From Apodospora peruviana (lineage: Eukaryota > Ascomycota > Sordariomycetes > Sordariales > Lasiosphaeriaceae): a stretch of DNA of 64,000 nt. The translations under genes were made by a program, and so were the position numbers. Position 1 is the stretch's first letter. Every line of letters starts with the position of its first letter. The stretch spans positions 2,696,001 through 2,760,000 of the forward strand of contig JAUEDM010000003.1 in assembly GCA_033439685.1 (NCBI GenBank), read 5' to 3'. Below are positions 33,577 to 46,500 of this stretch, one piece after another. The notes under the pieces are model-generated. The model was not told the origin of the DNA. It saw nothing but the letters and a program-made list of their open reading frames with translations, and did not search any database.

Positions 33577-36500
33577 CTTGGCCGTCTTCCAGTAGAATCT
33601 CTTCTAATGGTATGGTTTTTTGCGTCGTTGTCGAAATTGGTTGTCGAGGAATGGAATTTAGGAATCCAAGGGAGTTTTTGTGTGCATGGAGTGGCGGGGT
33701 GGATACCCCAGTCCGGAAGAGGAAAAGTCAGAACGGGAGTCTGGATGGTCCGTGCATATCGTCTCCACGTCACACGGTCAACGACTCAATGGAGGGGGAA
33801 GCCACTACCGTACTTCGACTCCATTCTATTGGAAGTAAAACGATCAGGTTGCTCTTGTCCCGTCTTTATATGTCATACCGTGGGGTTATATTACTCAACT
33901 CTCCTTGTAATTATGATACATGAAGCTTGTACCTCATGATTGAGGGGATACGGACAGTAACGGGGTATTTTCTGCGGACTCCGAAGTTGAGATCGTGACA
34001 GTTTCACGTGTTCCTGGTGACTTCCTTCTTCTTTCTCTGTCGTTTTTATGACGCTTTGAATTACTTGATTTTTTTTTTTAGCAGGCTACCTACCTCTGGC
34101 ATGCTCTTGGTGTCTTGCTTCAGGTTGACGGGCTTTGAGGTGGCCGCCTGAAAATGGTTGAACAAGTGACAGCATGAGTAGCAGGAAGACGTACGTTGTG
34201 ATTATGGCCAGTAAGTATCCCATCCCCGGCTTCCATCCGTTTACAAACCCTGGAGCCCGCGTCATGCCCAACGTACCTAATTAGTCTTTCCTTGGTTGAG
34301 CTGCCTTGCGTATTCCCTCAAATCCATCATCCACCATGTTTCAGCCCTATTCGGGTTCAACTCTGTGACAATAACTCCCCAAGACACATTGTTACACGAC
34401 GTGCTCCATCCCCCAATTCAGCCCATATTAACCCACCTGTCAGAGACATAGACAACTTCCAAGGAGAAGGAACCGCGAACGTGACGGCAAGCAATCAATC
34501 CCTTGGTCATAGCCCAGCCGCTATTTTCTTTTGCCGTATTCTTCAAAGCCACAGTGTCATAGTTAGTACCCAGACACTAAATAGTGGCAGATGCTTCCTG
34601 ACTTACGAGGGTCGGGGACGGATGTGCTGGTCTCACCCGAAGAGTTTCCGTCTCCACTCCCGCTGAAGTTGACGATGATCTTGATGCAGTTCATTGTGAT
34701 CTTTGTTGTTCCTAGTCGCGGGTATTCCCCTTGTTGTGAACAAAATATGCAGAGTAAGACTGAAGCCGAGTATAAGAAAAAGTTGTCTGGCGAGCTTTGG
34801 CTAGCATGATTTCTTTCCTCCTCGTCTGGGTTTCTTATTATACTTTGGCCGTCATTTCAACCTAGAGATCAAGCTCACCCAACGCGGACCAAGCCGAAGC
34901 CAGGCCGGAGAGTAGCACCAATTCACGTTGTACGGGCTATCAATCTGGCATTGTGCATGAGAACCGAAAGCATATGCGGTGTATTGATGATTATCGCAGG
35001 CCACTGGCAGTCCATTCTTGGCAATTCTCTCCGTCTCGCTATTGGCGTATAGACGAACTCTCGCACGCCTCCGCCCGGATTCGCCAATCTTGCTGTCCAG
35101 GTCTGTACTCACCACATCATCGTGAACTGTGTCGGCCTCACGGAAACTCACCTTGCCGCTTGTTCACGCTAAGGCGATCGGCCGAGAGGTCAAGGCAGAC
35201 CGCTTCTTCTAGTTCTAGACCAAATGACTGCCCCCCTGGCTCGCTGTACGGGAGATCACCGCCACCTGAGGGAAATACAAGACCGCAGCCTTCGTACAAC
35301 TTTTGCTCTTCATATACGAGACATAGGGCAAATCAAGAGTCACGATCGATTCTTCAACTGCCCAACCGGAACCCGACATCCGGATTACCGACCCGGCCAC
35401 TCCGAATATGCATGGCTTCTTTCTCGCCGAGGTGAGAATCCTCAGTCCCTTCGAAGGTCGGTCACTCCTCACCTAACCCCAACAAGTGCACCGTTGTGCA
35501 AACTACCACGGGCAGAACGTGCATGACAAATTCTCGTCACGGTCATTGGCGTGTCGGAGAACCTTGGAAGAGTCTCTGTGCACCCTCACGGCGAGAACTG
35601 AACGAGAAATCGGAGCTTTAGGGAGATAGGAGAACTCAGCGTAATAGAACAGTAGGACGAGTCCAAGTTCGAACTCAGTACGTCCAGCATCGCACCAACA
35701 GAACGCAAGCACACTATACGAACCTATGAAAGTGGCAAATAGCCCAAGACCGCCAGGCGAGAGGCATATGTTCCGGGCGAGCAACTACAAACAGGCCGAG
35801 ATCTACGGAGTTTGCTCCGCCAACCGGACTCATCCTCTAATACCAGTGTTCCTCGGTTGTGTGCCTTGTAAGGCATCCCGCTGCGGTGGTTGTCAGCCCA
35901 GTTTCGACCTGTATTATCAATTTATCATGACGCGGGTCGCCGAAGATTGTTAGAGACAGACCGAAAGTCTAAACAAGATGACGTGAAGCTCCTGTTGACG
36001 CATACCTTATCTACCAAGGATTCCTGTGGAGAATGAGTTGAGTGAGTAAAATCAGCCGTGTCATCTTGAGGTCATCGTCTTCGATGACCACAGGCCAACC
36101 TCACGACCACTGGTGTAGCCAATCCAGACGGGACCTTGACGCCGGCTCCATGGACAAGAGCCGCATGTTGACCGGAAAGTAAGTGACAAGTCTGTTCAAC
36201 CGTTGAATCACACACTATTTTGGCCCTATCTGGCTGATGCCAGAGGCAAGCCACATCACAATACGGCCATAATGAGTAGTTAAACCCATACATCCGTCAA
36301 GTCATCCGGGCAACTTGCTCATAACGAAAACGTCTCCGTGTCTCGGGTAGCCGGCTGAAAACCGAAAAGGGGCCGCTTGAGCTGCAAGGGTCTCCGAATC
36401 GATGTGGCATTGCCGCCGAAAGAGTTCACGATGCTTTGCCCTGACCTTGTTCGCTTCGCGCAGCCGGCAGGCAGAGCAAGCAAAACGCTTCGTTCATCGG

Positions 36501-37888
36501 ATGGCACAAGGTACGCACAAAGCATCGATTGGATGCCTTGCACCTATCCACCCGTCAAATACCACGTTCAACAGACGACTTCAACTTATGGGGAGGCAGT
36601 CAACCGAAGCCTGTGTATGGATTACACGCCGTGTATCAATCCGCCTATCTGACCACTCAAGCATCGAAAGAATAACGATAACAAAACAATTACTCTTCTT
36701 CACATGTAGGAAACCCAACCGGCAACAAAATCAGAGCCGTGGAGACATTAGGACAAAGATTCCGGTCAAGACATTATTTCGAAAAATAAAGGTTGACAGA
36801 GGAGAGACCCTGGGTTTTTATTCTAGCACTAAATTTGACCGAAACTGACTTGGAGGAAGTTGAATCAAGATCGGTTGATTAATCGTGCGAATTAAGTGTA
36901 AAGAAGAGAAAGGAGAGAAAAGGACAAGACGAGAATTTGTCCGCCCGAAATCTGGACACAGTCGAGCCAACGTGGAGCCGGCAGTCATCGGCCCGCCCAC
37001 CTGCCAAGGCGTAAAGGTATCCACCACCTAAAGCACAGACCACCTTCTTCACTGACGAGAACCTTCAAAAGAAACTTTTTTTGAGTCTCGCAAATTTCTT
37101 CCTTATCCTTTTTCATGCACACGCACGCAAACCGACAACACCACCCATCGGTGCTCGACACTGCGACTGCCCGTTTTCCAGACCGTTCTGCAGCTCATTT
37201 TTGCAGCAGACACAAGATGTCAAATTGAGTGCTCTCAGTTATGTGAGTAGAGCGCTGCCGTTGTCTGTCGGTGCTGCACACGGCTGCGAAACGGGCCCTC
37301 GTCACGTCGGTCGTCTGAATAGATGCGATATCTGCTTTCTCTCACCGGTCGAAGAGCAAGCTGAACACCAGCTCTTCGTTGCCCAGTCTTCCGAAAGTCA
37401 TCCAAGACATAATCAACCCAACCAAACCCAACCCAACCCAACCCCCCAACCCCCCCGGCCAAACAAACAGAATCCACGATTTGCCTACCTCTGTGCTTCA
37501 TTCCATGCACAACAGGTTACTTATTTTTATCGTTCGAGTGGAAGAATAAACCCACGGCTCGACAAGCCAGTCCAATCCACCCTGCTGTCGTAGAGCCATG
37601 TGCGACAGCGGGACTAAACAAGACAAACAATTTCTCCACGATGCATTTTATTTAGCTTCATTGATCATAATAATCATTCTATGAAATATTTGACAGAACA
37701 ACTCATTATTGCCCACCAAGTTATTCCATGTGTTTGCCCTATGCAATCCAAAGGAGGGTATCCTGTCCCAAACTCCGGTATACTGAAGATCATAATCGTG
37801 ACAATCCAACCCGTAATAACTCCTGCCAATAAGTCCGGGCCCCAAAATCAAGAAGAAAAGGCCGCCACCGCACATGCAAACTCAAGAA
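33577..37888. other. Long gene-poor region, 4.3 kb
   Basis: Contains the ribosomal protein promoter at its left end and the 3' flank of the Zn2Cys6 gene at its right end. ORFs up to about 178 codons exist but lack any recognisable motif. A CCCAA/CCCAACCC-rich tract lies at 37413-37456. I support no gene here. Confidence 0.5.
37413..37456. repeat. CAACCC-type simple repeat
   Basis: Imperfect repeats of the unit AACCC/CAACCCA, ending in two C-rich runs. It resembles but does not match the fungal telomere unit (CCCTAA). Confidence 0.7.
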
Positions 37889-40482
37889 TCAAAACAGATA
37901 CTTCTCGTCGGTGAACGAGAGCAAAAACTTGGACACCAGCCGGCCGGTGTATTCATACGACACGTCTCTCGGGTAGGCATGCTGCTCGACGTTGGGCAGA
38001 GTAAAGTCGGCCGTCAAGAAATCCAGTTCGGACCCTAAATTATTAAAGCTCAGTTAGCAAACCTCATCTCTCCAGAGGAACAGAAAACATAGACTCACAA
38101 AGATCCGGCTCATCCACAAACCGCCTCAGCTTCCAGATCATCTCCAACGCAGCCCTGCCCGCAACCCCTTTATCATCCCCGCCACCAGCACCAGTCAACT
38201 CCTCCAAACAGCCATCATCAAGCAGCGGATTAAAGCTCCTACTCGCCGCATCTCTTGAATGTGTCTGATAAATCTGGTGAAACTGAAACGCAAACTGCTT
38301 GAAGGGCAGATTCTCGAGCTCCTTGTTGACCGTCAGCGCATTCTGTCGAGACATGGCCGGCACCCCTCTTTTGCGCAAGTTGATCTCGTTGTCCGACATG
38401 ACGAACGTGTCGGCCGCCGCCTCGACGCTCTCCATGAACAGACAGAGGACCAGAAACGCGGCCATGCAGGGCGCCCACTCCTTGCGGGATTTCGGTTTCA
38501 GCGACTTGGAGAAGTTTTCGAAGAGCAGCGTCATCTCGCGCGCCATCATCTCGTCGATTACGGATTTTATTTGCCGCGACAGAACGCGCGGGGTCACGAA
38601 GGCGGCGTTGCGGATGTCGGGCGACAAGGAGGGGGTAAGGGTGTCGATGGTCTGGCGGGTTAGACACAAGTGGCGGGTCATGACGAAGTGCATGGCGTAG
38701 ATGGACAGCGCGCGGCGGACCATGGGCGCGTCGCATGACGAAGAATAGTCCTGCACTATGCGGAGGATTTTTCGCGGGATTTGCGTGTGTCTGAGAGAAT
38801 CGGTCACCAACTCGGCGTAGCCCGGTTCTCGAACGATGGCATTAATATACTCGCGCGTCTTTTTTCGAAGTTCGTCGCGCTGCTGCTGCTTTTGCGTCGT
38901 CGTGTTTGTGGCGGACGACACACCGTCCAAGTCGAGCCCGATGGGCACCGAGTTGCGCGCCTGCAGATCGACCGTGTTGGACCTGCCGGCCGTCAGGTGC
39001 CAGTGCTGGAGCACCTCGTCCGTTTTGGGGGAAAAGAAGTTGGCTTTGAGCGACAGCGTCGCGCGGAACCGTGTACCCGAAAACAGTTGGACCGTACAGG
39101 GTTTGTCGGTGCCGCTGATTTTGAAGTCGGCAATGTTCTCGGCTATGAACTTGGCCATCTCGTCCTTTCGGAAATGGAACCGTATGAACTCGGGGAACAG
39201 AACTGGCAGGAAATCCTGGAAGCGCCAGCATACTACTCCTGGGACTTGGAGAGTCAACTTCTTGCAGTTGCGGCAGGGGCGTTCCTTGTCGCATTTCACC
39301 TTGCGCGCGTGGCAGCAGAAGCAGGCGCCCTGGCGGCGGACCTGTAGCGCGCTCTCCTTGGTCTCGTCGGCCAAGGGACCTTTACGGCCCCGCTGGGACG
39401 GGCGCATGGCCTCGAAGCACTCGAAGGGGTTGGGTCTGTCGGCGTGCGCGTTTACGCTGTCGGGCGTGACGATGAAGAATTTACTATTTGTGCTACTGGA
39501 TCCGGAGCTGCTACTAAGAGAGGAGGATGGCTCGCTTGCTGCGGGGGATGATTTCTTCTTCGATACGCGGGTGTTATTGTCGCGGACCTTGCGGATCGTG
39601 ATGGGTGGCGTCGTTGTTGTCGTCGCCGTGGGCGGCTTGCGGTCTGGGAAGAGGCCGGGCTCGCGCTTCACGTGGACGGGTGATGGTTGCGGGCTTACGC
39701 TCACTACGGACGGGCTGCTGATGGACGACGGAGAGTACCGCTGCGCAGGAGGTGACGGCGAGATGGTGCTTGGGTCCTCCATGACGAAGACGGGCTGGGC
39801 GCCGGTCCACGGCGCCACGTCGGCGGCAGATCGGAGGTGTTGCGGGATATCAAATTCGAAGTTGGGCAGCGGCTGGTTGTTGTCCATACCGCCGCCGCCG
39901 CCCATAGGTATCGGTTGTTGTTGGAAGAGAGCTAAAAGGTCCGTGTCATGTGCCGCAAGCAGATCTAAAGGCAAGGCAAATGGTCAGCTAAGCCTGTTAT
40001 TGGTGCGTGATTGCGATGCCCCCCTTACCGTTGAGCTCGTTAAGTTGTTGATCCGACATGAGCTCGCCGGATGTGAACAGATCCTGTCCATCGTGCTGCA
40101 CCAAAGGATCCGGCATGAAGTGGCTGTCGGCCGCCTGCGTGGCGCCGTAGGGCCCGCTGCTGCTCTGATGGAGATACGACGAGGCAAGATATCCGGCGTG
40201 CTGGTCGAAGGACTCCAGGTTGAGGCTCAGGGGTGATGCCGCCGTTGGCGACGGCTGGAGATGGCCATCGGGACCGACAATGCCCCACGGGCTGCCCAAC
40301 CTGCCACCGCTGGTTGAAGGGCTGGGGAAGAAGCCGGCCGAGCTGGGGCCGGAGCTGCTGCTGTTCGGTACTGGCACTAGCGTCCATAGGTTCTCGTCTC
40401 GGTCGCCTGCCGAGGACTCGGTCGCCTGAGGGAACTCGTAGCCTGATAGAGGCGAGGTCCCTGAGGATGCCACAGACGCCAT
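37889..40482 (-). CDS. Zn(II)2Cys6 transcription factor (821 aa)
   Basis: Three exons (40482-40029, 39964-38099, 38034-37889; introns of 63 and 64 nt) encode 821 aa. The binuclear zinc cluster is complete, with Cys at 366, 369, 376, 382, 385 and 397 (C-x2-C-x6-C-x5-C-x2-C-x11-C), preceded by a basic stretch (SQRGRKG). Unusually for the class, which usually carries the cluster near the N-terminus, about 360 residues of Ser/Pro/Gln-rich and Thr-rich low-complexity sequence come first. The part after the cluster (WRFQDFLPVLFPEFIRFHF ... VEAAADTFVMSD ... ) is conserved-looking and helical, ending near DEKYLF. It is presumed a nuclear activator or repressor with unknown targets. Large non-coding flanks on both sides fit a regulated gene. 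Confidence 0.87.
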
Positions 40483-42359
40483 AGTTGGTTTTTGTTGTGA
40501 TCGGGTGGAACGTTTTCCTGTTCCACGTTTGTCGAGGTCTGTCCTGACAGTTCCAGGTACCTACCCGGATCCCGCGACCCGGTTCCCGGTCCGAAGTTTT
40601 CTGTCCAAGGTCGTCCGAATCAATCACCCGTGTTGAGATTTTGTCAATGAGGTCAACATTGGAACATGAAACAAGTAACAAAAACCCCACCGTTGTCGAT
40701 TGATGGGTAGTTGCATGTTCATATGTGAGTGAAGTTGCGGCGCAAATGGCATGCCTGCCAGGCTCAGCCTCTACCCTAAGCCCGATTGAGCGACCGAAGA
40801 CTGATGAGCCGAGAGAGAGAGAGAGGCGGCCCGAATTGCGCTAAGCCGCATTCGAACACCGATACGTAGTATCCGTAAACCACGCCGCCTCGCCTCGCCG
40901 TGTTACCTCACCGCCTGCTCAATCGGGCTTCCCCTTTATTATCAGCTGGCTGCTCGCTGGGCAGTTATGCATTACATTTACATGCCATCACCGCAGTGTT
41001 ACCCGTCACATCAAATGGTGTGGTAAATCTGTCAAGACCTTCCCGGCGGGTTAGTTTAGTTACCGAGTCATGACCGAATGATACCAGATAAACGATAACG
41101 ATAATAAGGCCGACAGGAGGCGGACAACCAACACATGACTACCTTAGGTACTCCGTAGGTGGGGCACCTACCTAGGTAGGTATGTGCCCGGGTTATTCAG
41201 CATGAAATTCAACTAGAACTAGGGTGTGGTATACCTAAACGTGTCTGCCCGGGAAACGATACTGGTTCTGCTGGGCCTCTGGGAACCAGAAGCCAACGCG
41301 CAGGTTTGATAAGACACTCGCAGTTACCTAAGCGCGCCATCAAGTAGAAGCAAACAATCAAAGCTGTCTCTTGCAAAAAGCCGATAACCATAACGACCAA
41401 AAGGCATACAGTAAAAGGATATTGGATAAACAGTCTAAAAAGCATCCGTTTGAAACGTCTGGCAAGTTAAACCAAAAATCACCGCCCAATTTGCGTGTAA
41501 TAACGCATCGCAAAGCAACAGAAACACAGATAACTGCCAACCCCAGCCACCCAGCATGAAATGACGATGCCGTCCAGTACTAAAAATCTGCTCTGTCGAG
41601 AAAACAACAATTTGCCTGCCGACTTGCCTACCAGCCTGCCTGCCTGGACGATAAACCCAATAACTCGTACAAAGAACACCCGTGTAGATAAAGCAAAGGA
41701 CAAACAGAAATAATATCCATCAATCATTCCCGTAACGTATTAGTAAAAATAAAACCCGGGCTGTGAGACGAGCTATGCCAGGCAAGCTCGCATCGTCGTC
41801 CATGTCGTGGTGATCATCTCTCCTCTAGGGCCGGTAAAATCATGGTGAATGAAAGCCTTGCCAAGGAAGGCAAGTCCCAATGAAAAAAGAAGAAAAACCG
41901 AGGTAAAGTCACCGGGTCCGGGAGCCGAAAACGTTCTCATAGAGTTTGCTGCATGTATGTCTACTAAAGACATACAACAAGCGGCAGTCCAAGAAGTGCA
42001 GGGAATCCTCCTGCGATGGGGTATTTGGTCGTTTTGTTGCTCAGAGAAAGAAAAGAAACTCCAAAAGATTCTGTTGGTCGTTACAGGTGAAGACACTTTC
42101 GGCTGTTACCGTAGTAACTGGAGGGCGGATTCGTAGTAGATGTTGCACTAGGCTCTGATACGACAATGTCCCTTGGATTGCACTCCAAGATCGTTTCCAC
42201 AAGGTAGAACGGAGAAATCAGAGGCAACGTCCAGTCGTCCCCGGAAACACCCAGCGGGTGTCCAAACTCTCCTGGATAGAATCTCAACGAACAGACCGCA
42301 CGAGTGGACTCCAAGTTCTATGCAAAGGCAGAGCCGTCAAAACCAGCGGCATGCTATGA
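40483..42359. other. Intergenic, 1.9 kb, with palindromes
   Basis: Promoter of the Zn2Cys6 gene and 3' flank of the hypothetical gene at 42360. It contains CCAGGTACCTACCCGG (40552-40567), a (GA)n run (about 40811-40826), ACCTTAGGTA (41141-41150) and the perfect 16-bp palindrome ACCTACCTAGGTAGGT (41166-41181). No gene seen. Confidence 0.55.
41166..41181. repeat. Perfect 16-bp palindrome of the CCTAGG type
   Basis: ACCTACCT followed directly by AGGTAGGT. It is the longest and most perfect example of the TAGGTA-type motif that recurs between genes throughout the window. Confidence 0.9.
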
Positions 42360-43580
42360 TTAGCGGAATCGAGCGGCGGCCAAGGCAGCTCGCTGCTGAA
42401 TCAGCTTTTCCGTGGAAACATATAGGTTGTCCAAAAATTCCATGGCTGGGGCGTCCTTGAGAATCTTGGCAACTTGGATCCCGGCCGAGATCAGTTGCAA
42501 GATGTTCCGGTCATCCTTCAGCGGACGAGACTGATGCTTTGCCGCGTGACGCATCTCGAGTGAGTTCTCCAGGATCGTGACAAACTGTTTGATCTGGCCG
42601 TTATATAGAACCCGGGCGGGAATGCGCCTCTTTGTGGCCAGGCGCTTGAGCAAGTACACCCACTCAGTCCATTCCCGGTCCTGGGGTCGCTCGACGGGTC
42701 GCATGTCCTGAGTCAAGGGAATCGGAAACTGATACTTTGCCACAAAATCATACGCGCACTGCGACAACCGGTCATTGACTCGGGTCAGGACACTGTCCTG
42801 CTCCTGCACCAAAAGGTTGATGGGTAGATGGGGGAGCTCCCGCTCCTGCATGGCAATGTATTCTGCTGGCGGCCGTTGCAGAAATTGGTGTGGTCCATCA
42901 AACTCATCCCGGTTGGACGGTCGGCGTTGGGAACGGCCCCTCCCACCCATCTTGTTCTTGCCCGGAGGCGTTGTTCCGGACGTCGCATTCTCCAGTGAGT
43001 AATCGGAAAGGCTGGGAGAGATCATGAGATCATCCACGGAATCTGCTGGCGAGTACCTTCCCTGGTGGTCCCAGCCCTGGGGGACGGGCGGACTCTGGTA
43101 CGGATTCTGGGTCGGAGCCGGGCTGGTGTAGGCACTCGGAGGCGGTCGGGCATTGTAGGCCACCGAAGCGCTGTAGACGGCCTCTGCCGCAGCTCGGCCG
43201 AGCTGACCTCGGTTTCCTATGGGCACCGTGCCAGGCAGGTTATATGACGAAGCATTCCCGTTTGTGTAAACCACGCTTGATGAAGAGACCTCGAAGTTAT
43301 TTTCGTCGTCCTGAAGGATGGAGGGTATCTCGGCGGCTGCCATCTTACCTCTGCGGTCGATAAAGGCTGTTGCCATTATCGAACATACCATTTTGCTGGT
43401 TTGGGTCATTGTAGATTTGGCTTCTGGGTAGTTAGCTAACTGATATGGAATGGCATTATCCCAGCCCTCTCCTGGCGGATGCGGTTCGGATTCAGGGTTC
43501 TGTTCCCACCTGCGCGAAGAAAGCCATGCGTCGTTAGGCGCATTGGCGGACTGGCGGTATGCAAAGTCTGGCTGCGCCAT
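42360..43580 (-). CDS. Hypothetical protein, 406 aa, unrecognised
   Basis: Open frame of 406 codons with an ATG start (MAQPDFAYRQ). The first 240 residues are low-complexity (Pro, Ser, Asn, Gln, Tyr), with a basic GGRGRSQRRP patch about residue 220. The C-terminal 160 residues look like a folded helical domain: LTRVNDRLSQCAYDF, DREWTEWVYLLKRLATKRRIP, RVLYNGQIKQFVTILENS and ILKDAPAMEFLDNLYVSTEKL. The composition contrast between a disordered N-terminus and an alternating hydrophobic/charged C-terminus supports a real protein. There is no signal peptide or membrane segment. A GTATGT about 60 codons in could be a donor, but no acceptor restores a better frame. I do not recognise the family. Confidence 0.65.
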   Translation of the reverse strand: MAQPDFAYRQSANAPNDAWLSSRRWEQNPESEPHPPGEGWDNAIPYQLANYPEAKSTMTQTSKMVCSIMATAFIDRRGKMAAAEIPSILQDDENNFEVSSSSVVYTNGNASSYNLPGTVPIGNRGQLGRAAAEAVYSASVAYNARPPPSAYTSPAPTQNPYQSPPVPQGWDHQGRYSPADSVDDLMISPSLSDYSLENATSGTTPPGKNKMGGRGRSQRRPSNRDEFDGPHQFLQRPPAEYIAMQERELPHLPINLLVQEQDSVLTRVNDRLSQCAYDFVAKYQFPIPLTQDMRPVERPQDREWTEWVYLLKRLATKRRIPARVLYNGQIKQFVTILENSLEMRHAAKHQSRPLKDDRNILQLISAGIQVAKILKDAPAMEFLDNLYVSTEKLIQQRAALAAARFR

Positions 43581-46500
43581 CTTGTCGTTTTCCCTTTCCG
43601 GCTGGAATGAAATGGATTACCAATATCTTGAGGTTCTCGACAAAGCTCGCGGGCGGAAATCCGGAGATTGTGGAAAAGGACAAAAACGGACAAAACAGAA
43701 AAAGATGTCCACCAGTGAGTTCCAGTTGTCAAAGTTGGTCCAGTGGACAAATGAGGGCAAAAGACTGCGGTCAGGACTTCCCCGGAAACCGGCCAGCAAA
43801 AAAATCTTCAGAATTTCCACGGGATCCACGGGTGCGGTGATGGCCTCACTGGGATGTGCCTTGGGGGGTTTGCAGCGGTGTATGGTCCGTAGAGCAGGTG
43901 ATTAGCTAGCAGCGGACTCTATGGGCAGTCTGGCGGATGCGCAAGTGGACTCCAGAAAAGGCATGCCCTAGAAAATTCTAGTGAGCTAAACTGCTGCGTT
44001 TTGTGTGTCTGCTGCTTGGGATCTTGGGATCAAAACTAGAGCAGCGTGGACTCTCACTGAGGTTCAGGTTCGTCCGAACAAGACGGAGCTCTAGAGCGGG
44101 ACAGGGGAAGGAAAAGGAGCCGAAGCGCAGCCCCACGATGGAGAAGATATATGCTCTGTACGGAATATGTGCTGAGCTGAGCCGCAGGTGGCAAGGTTGA
44201 CGCTGTCACGACGAGTCGGGAGCAAACACACAAAACCAGCAACAAGCTGGAACTGGATCGTCGAGTGATAGGGCGGCACGGCAAGCTGTGGGCGTCGAGT
44301 TAACACGCGGTCCACTGCCGGTTCGCCCCGAGGGAGCCCCAGGAATCTGGGGAGGGGATAATATGCGCAGGTGCTCAGACGTCCCGCATGGACAGCCAGT
44401 TTCGTGACTTGGAAGCGCGTGGGGGAACGACAATCGCGAACGAGTCGGGCGTTGACTCGGGGCAAAACATGATGCTCAGGCAGCGGCACACAGCGATGAT
44501 CCCAACCGAACAAGAAGCAGTGATCCAGGAGAGGGAAAAACTGAAGGCGATGAAGGCAACAGGACTTGGCTCCAATGGTCGGGATTCCCTTTGACCCGGT
44601 GGACGCCAGTCAGACGAAGAGAATCCCATCTCTCGGTCGTTCAGACGGCAGACAACGCGTCCATCCCGGGTGACGAGATGGCAGCAATACATGCGATGCC
44701 ATGCGTGCGACTGTATGACGAGGGGTCAACCGAGTCCAACAAAAGGAACACCATTTCGAGAGAATCAGCGGGTGGCTGCGCGTTCCTGCGCAGCGCAATT
44801 AGTTGGAGTTCAGTTGAGTCCAGTTCAGGGCAGGGCAGTGGTGATGATTGGGGTTTAGGTTTAGGGCATCACCCATGGAATCGGTTGGGCACAGATGGAC
44901 CACGCCCACGCCTGCTAGCAGCACTTGCCAATTTGCAAAATCCACGTTGTTGCCCAATGTATCAAGTCTCGGGGTCTCGGGCGGTGAAGCTGTCGATTGG
45001 GTTTGGTGCAGGGACGACCCTGTCCCATGCATGCCTTCGTGACGACGGAAGGAGGCAGGAAAGACTCGGGAGCGTTGGGCAGAAATCGTAAAGTAATCCG
45101 TAACCTGAAAGGTACCATGGGTAGGTACGTGCCTGCTGACCTTACGTGCTTCATGCGCAATGGGTGCAGTTGGGCACTAACAAATACCCAGGTACTTCCT
45201 CCTCCCCCCTCCTCCCCGCCTCAGCCAATGTCTTGATGCCAGATGCCCGACATTGCCCATGCCTGATGCATGCCCGAACTTGGAAATTCCCATCCACGCA
45301 TTTTCGCGTCCGATGCGCCGCCGCCGGAAGTGAAAGTCCGCGGCTGTAACCCGTAAGGCTCCGGCTTTATTATTGACAAGCACTCGCCTTCTTTTCCAAA
45401 TCTCTGGCCTGTCCGCCCCGGCCCTCCTGGCTTCCCTCCTTTCCCTCCCATTCTCAAAAGGGCTGGATCGGGCTGAGATCCGCAGCCCCATTGCCACACC
45501 TGGACAATTTCGTGCACCAAAGTGGTTTACCGGGAGGATGGCACTGATGGCTACATTACCTTGCCGACCAGTGCCCGAGAAGGACATCCAACAGACCTTG
45601 AAGTCGGCACGGCGGGAAGGTGAACAGCTCCAGACTGGGCCGTGCCACCGCCAGCAAGATGCCTTGGAGATACCCGCGGTCCCGGTCTGACACCGAGTCC
45701 TATTATGGGAGTTGACGATAGCATCGGTTTGCTTTCATTCGGTATCGCGCTCGTCTGCGTCCGGATTTCCTTTCAGTTATCCACTTTCCCGCCACCATCT
45801 CCAAACCTCCGCCGGCCGCCCAGGCAAAAGGACCTCAGGCCACTATCGATTTGGATACAAGGACTTCCTCTCCCACTTCTCCGCGTTTCTGGGACATTCG
45901 AGCCGGTACGTGAGCATACCAGGATAAAGTGCGAATCCGGCATTGATGGTTGCTATGCGTGTTTGATATGTCTACAAGAGGACTTCAAAGGATGGAATGG
46001 ACCATTGAATAGGGCTGAGTCTCGGCATGTGGATTTCCGCAACAGCTTGTAGCCTTGCGCTGCGCAATGCCCGCATCCGACTTACTAACCACCAACTCCT
46101 GGGAGTGTCGCCAACTATCTGCCACTGGGATGTTTGAGTTATAACAAGCCTTGTTTGTCTACGGAGTACATGTCGTTCTTTGGATGACCACGACGCTCCC
46201 CTGCAACAACCCGGACATCCGTTGAACTTGTGGACGGGCCTGGAGAAGTCGAATGGCCCCCATTGCAAAACCTTATTGATACTCTCTTCACGGCCTAGGC
46301 ATGGTCCTACATGAGTTGGTGTCCTACAAGCGAAGACCATTTACACAGAACCGCCGGTGTGACCTGGCGATGACAGAGGATTCCAGTCAGTGTAAGCCTC
46401 GGCTACGACAGGTTAAGATCGGATAGACGCTGTCACCATATTCCCCTTTGCGGAAGATGTCATGGCGTACGTCACAGTATATTCGGGCATTTGGAGTAAC

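Noticed and set aside
38836..40236. 466-codon plus-strand ORF
   Set aside because: Antisense shadow of the Zn2Cys6 gene, whose zinc cluster and splice phases are convincing.
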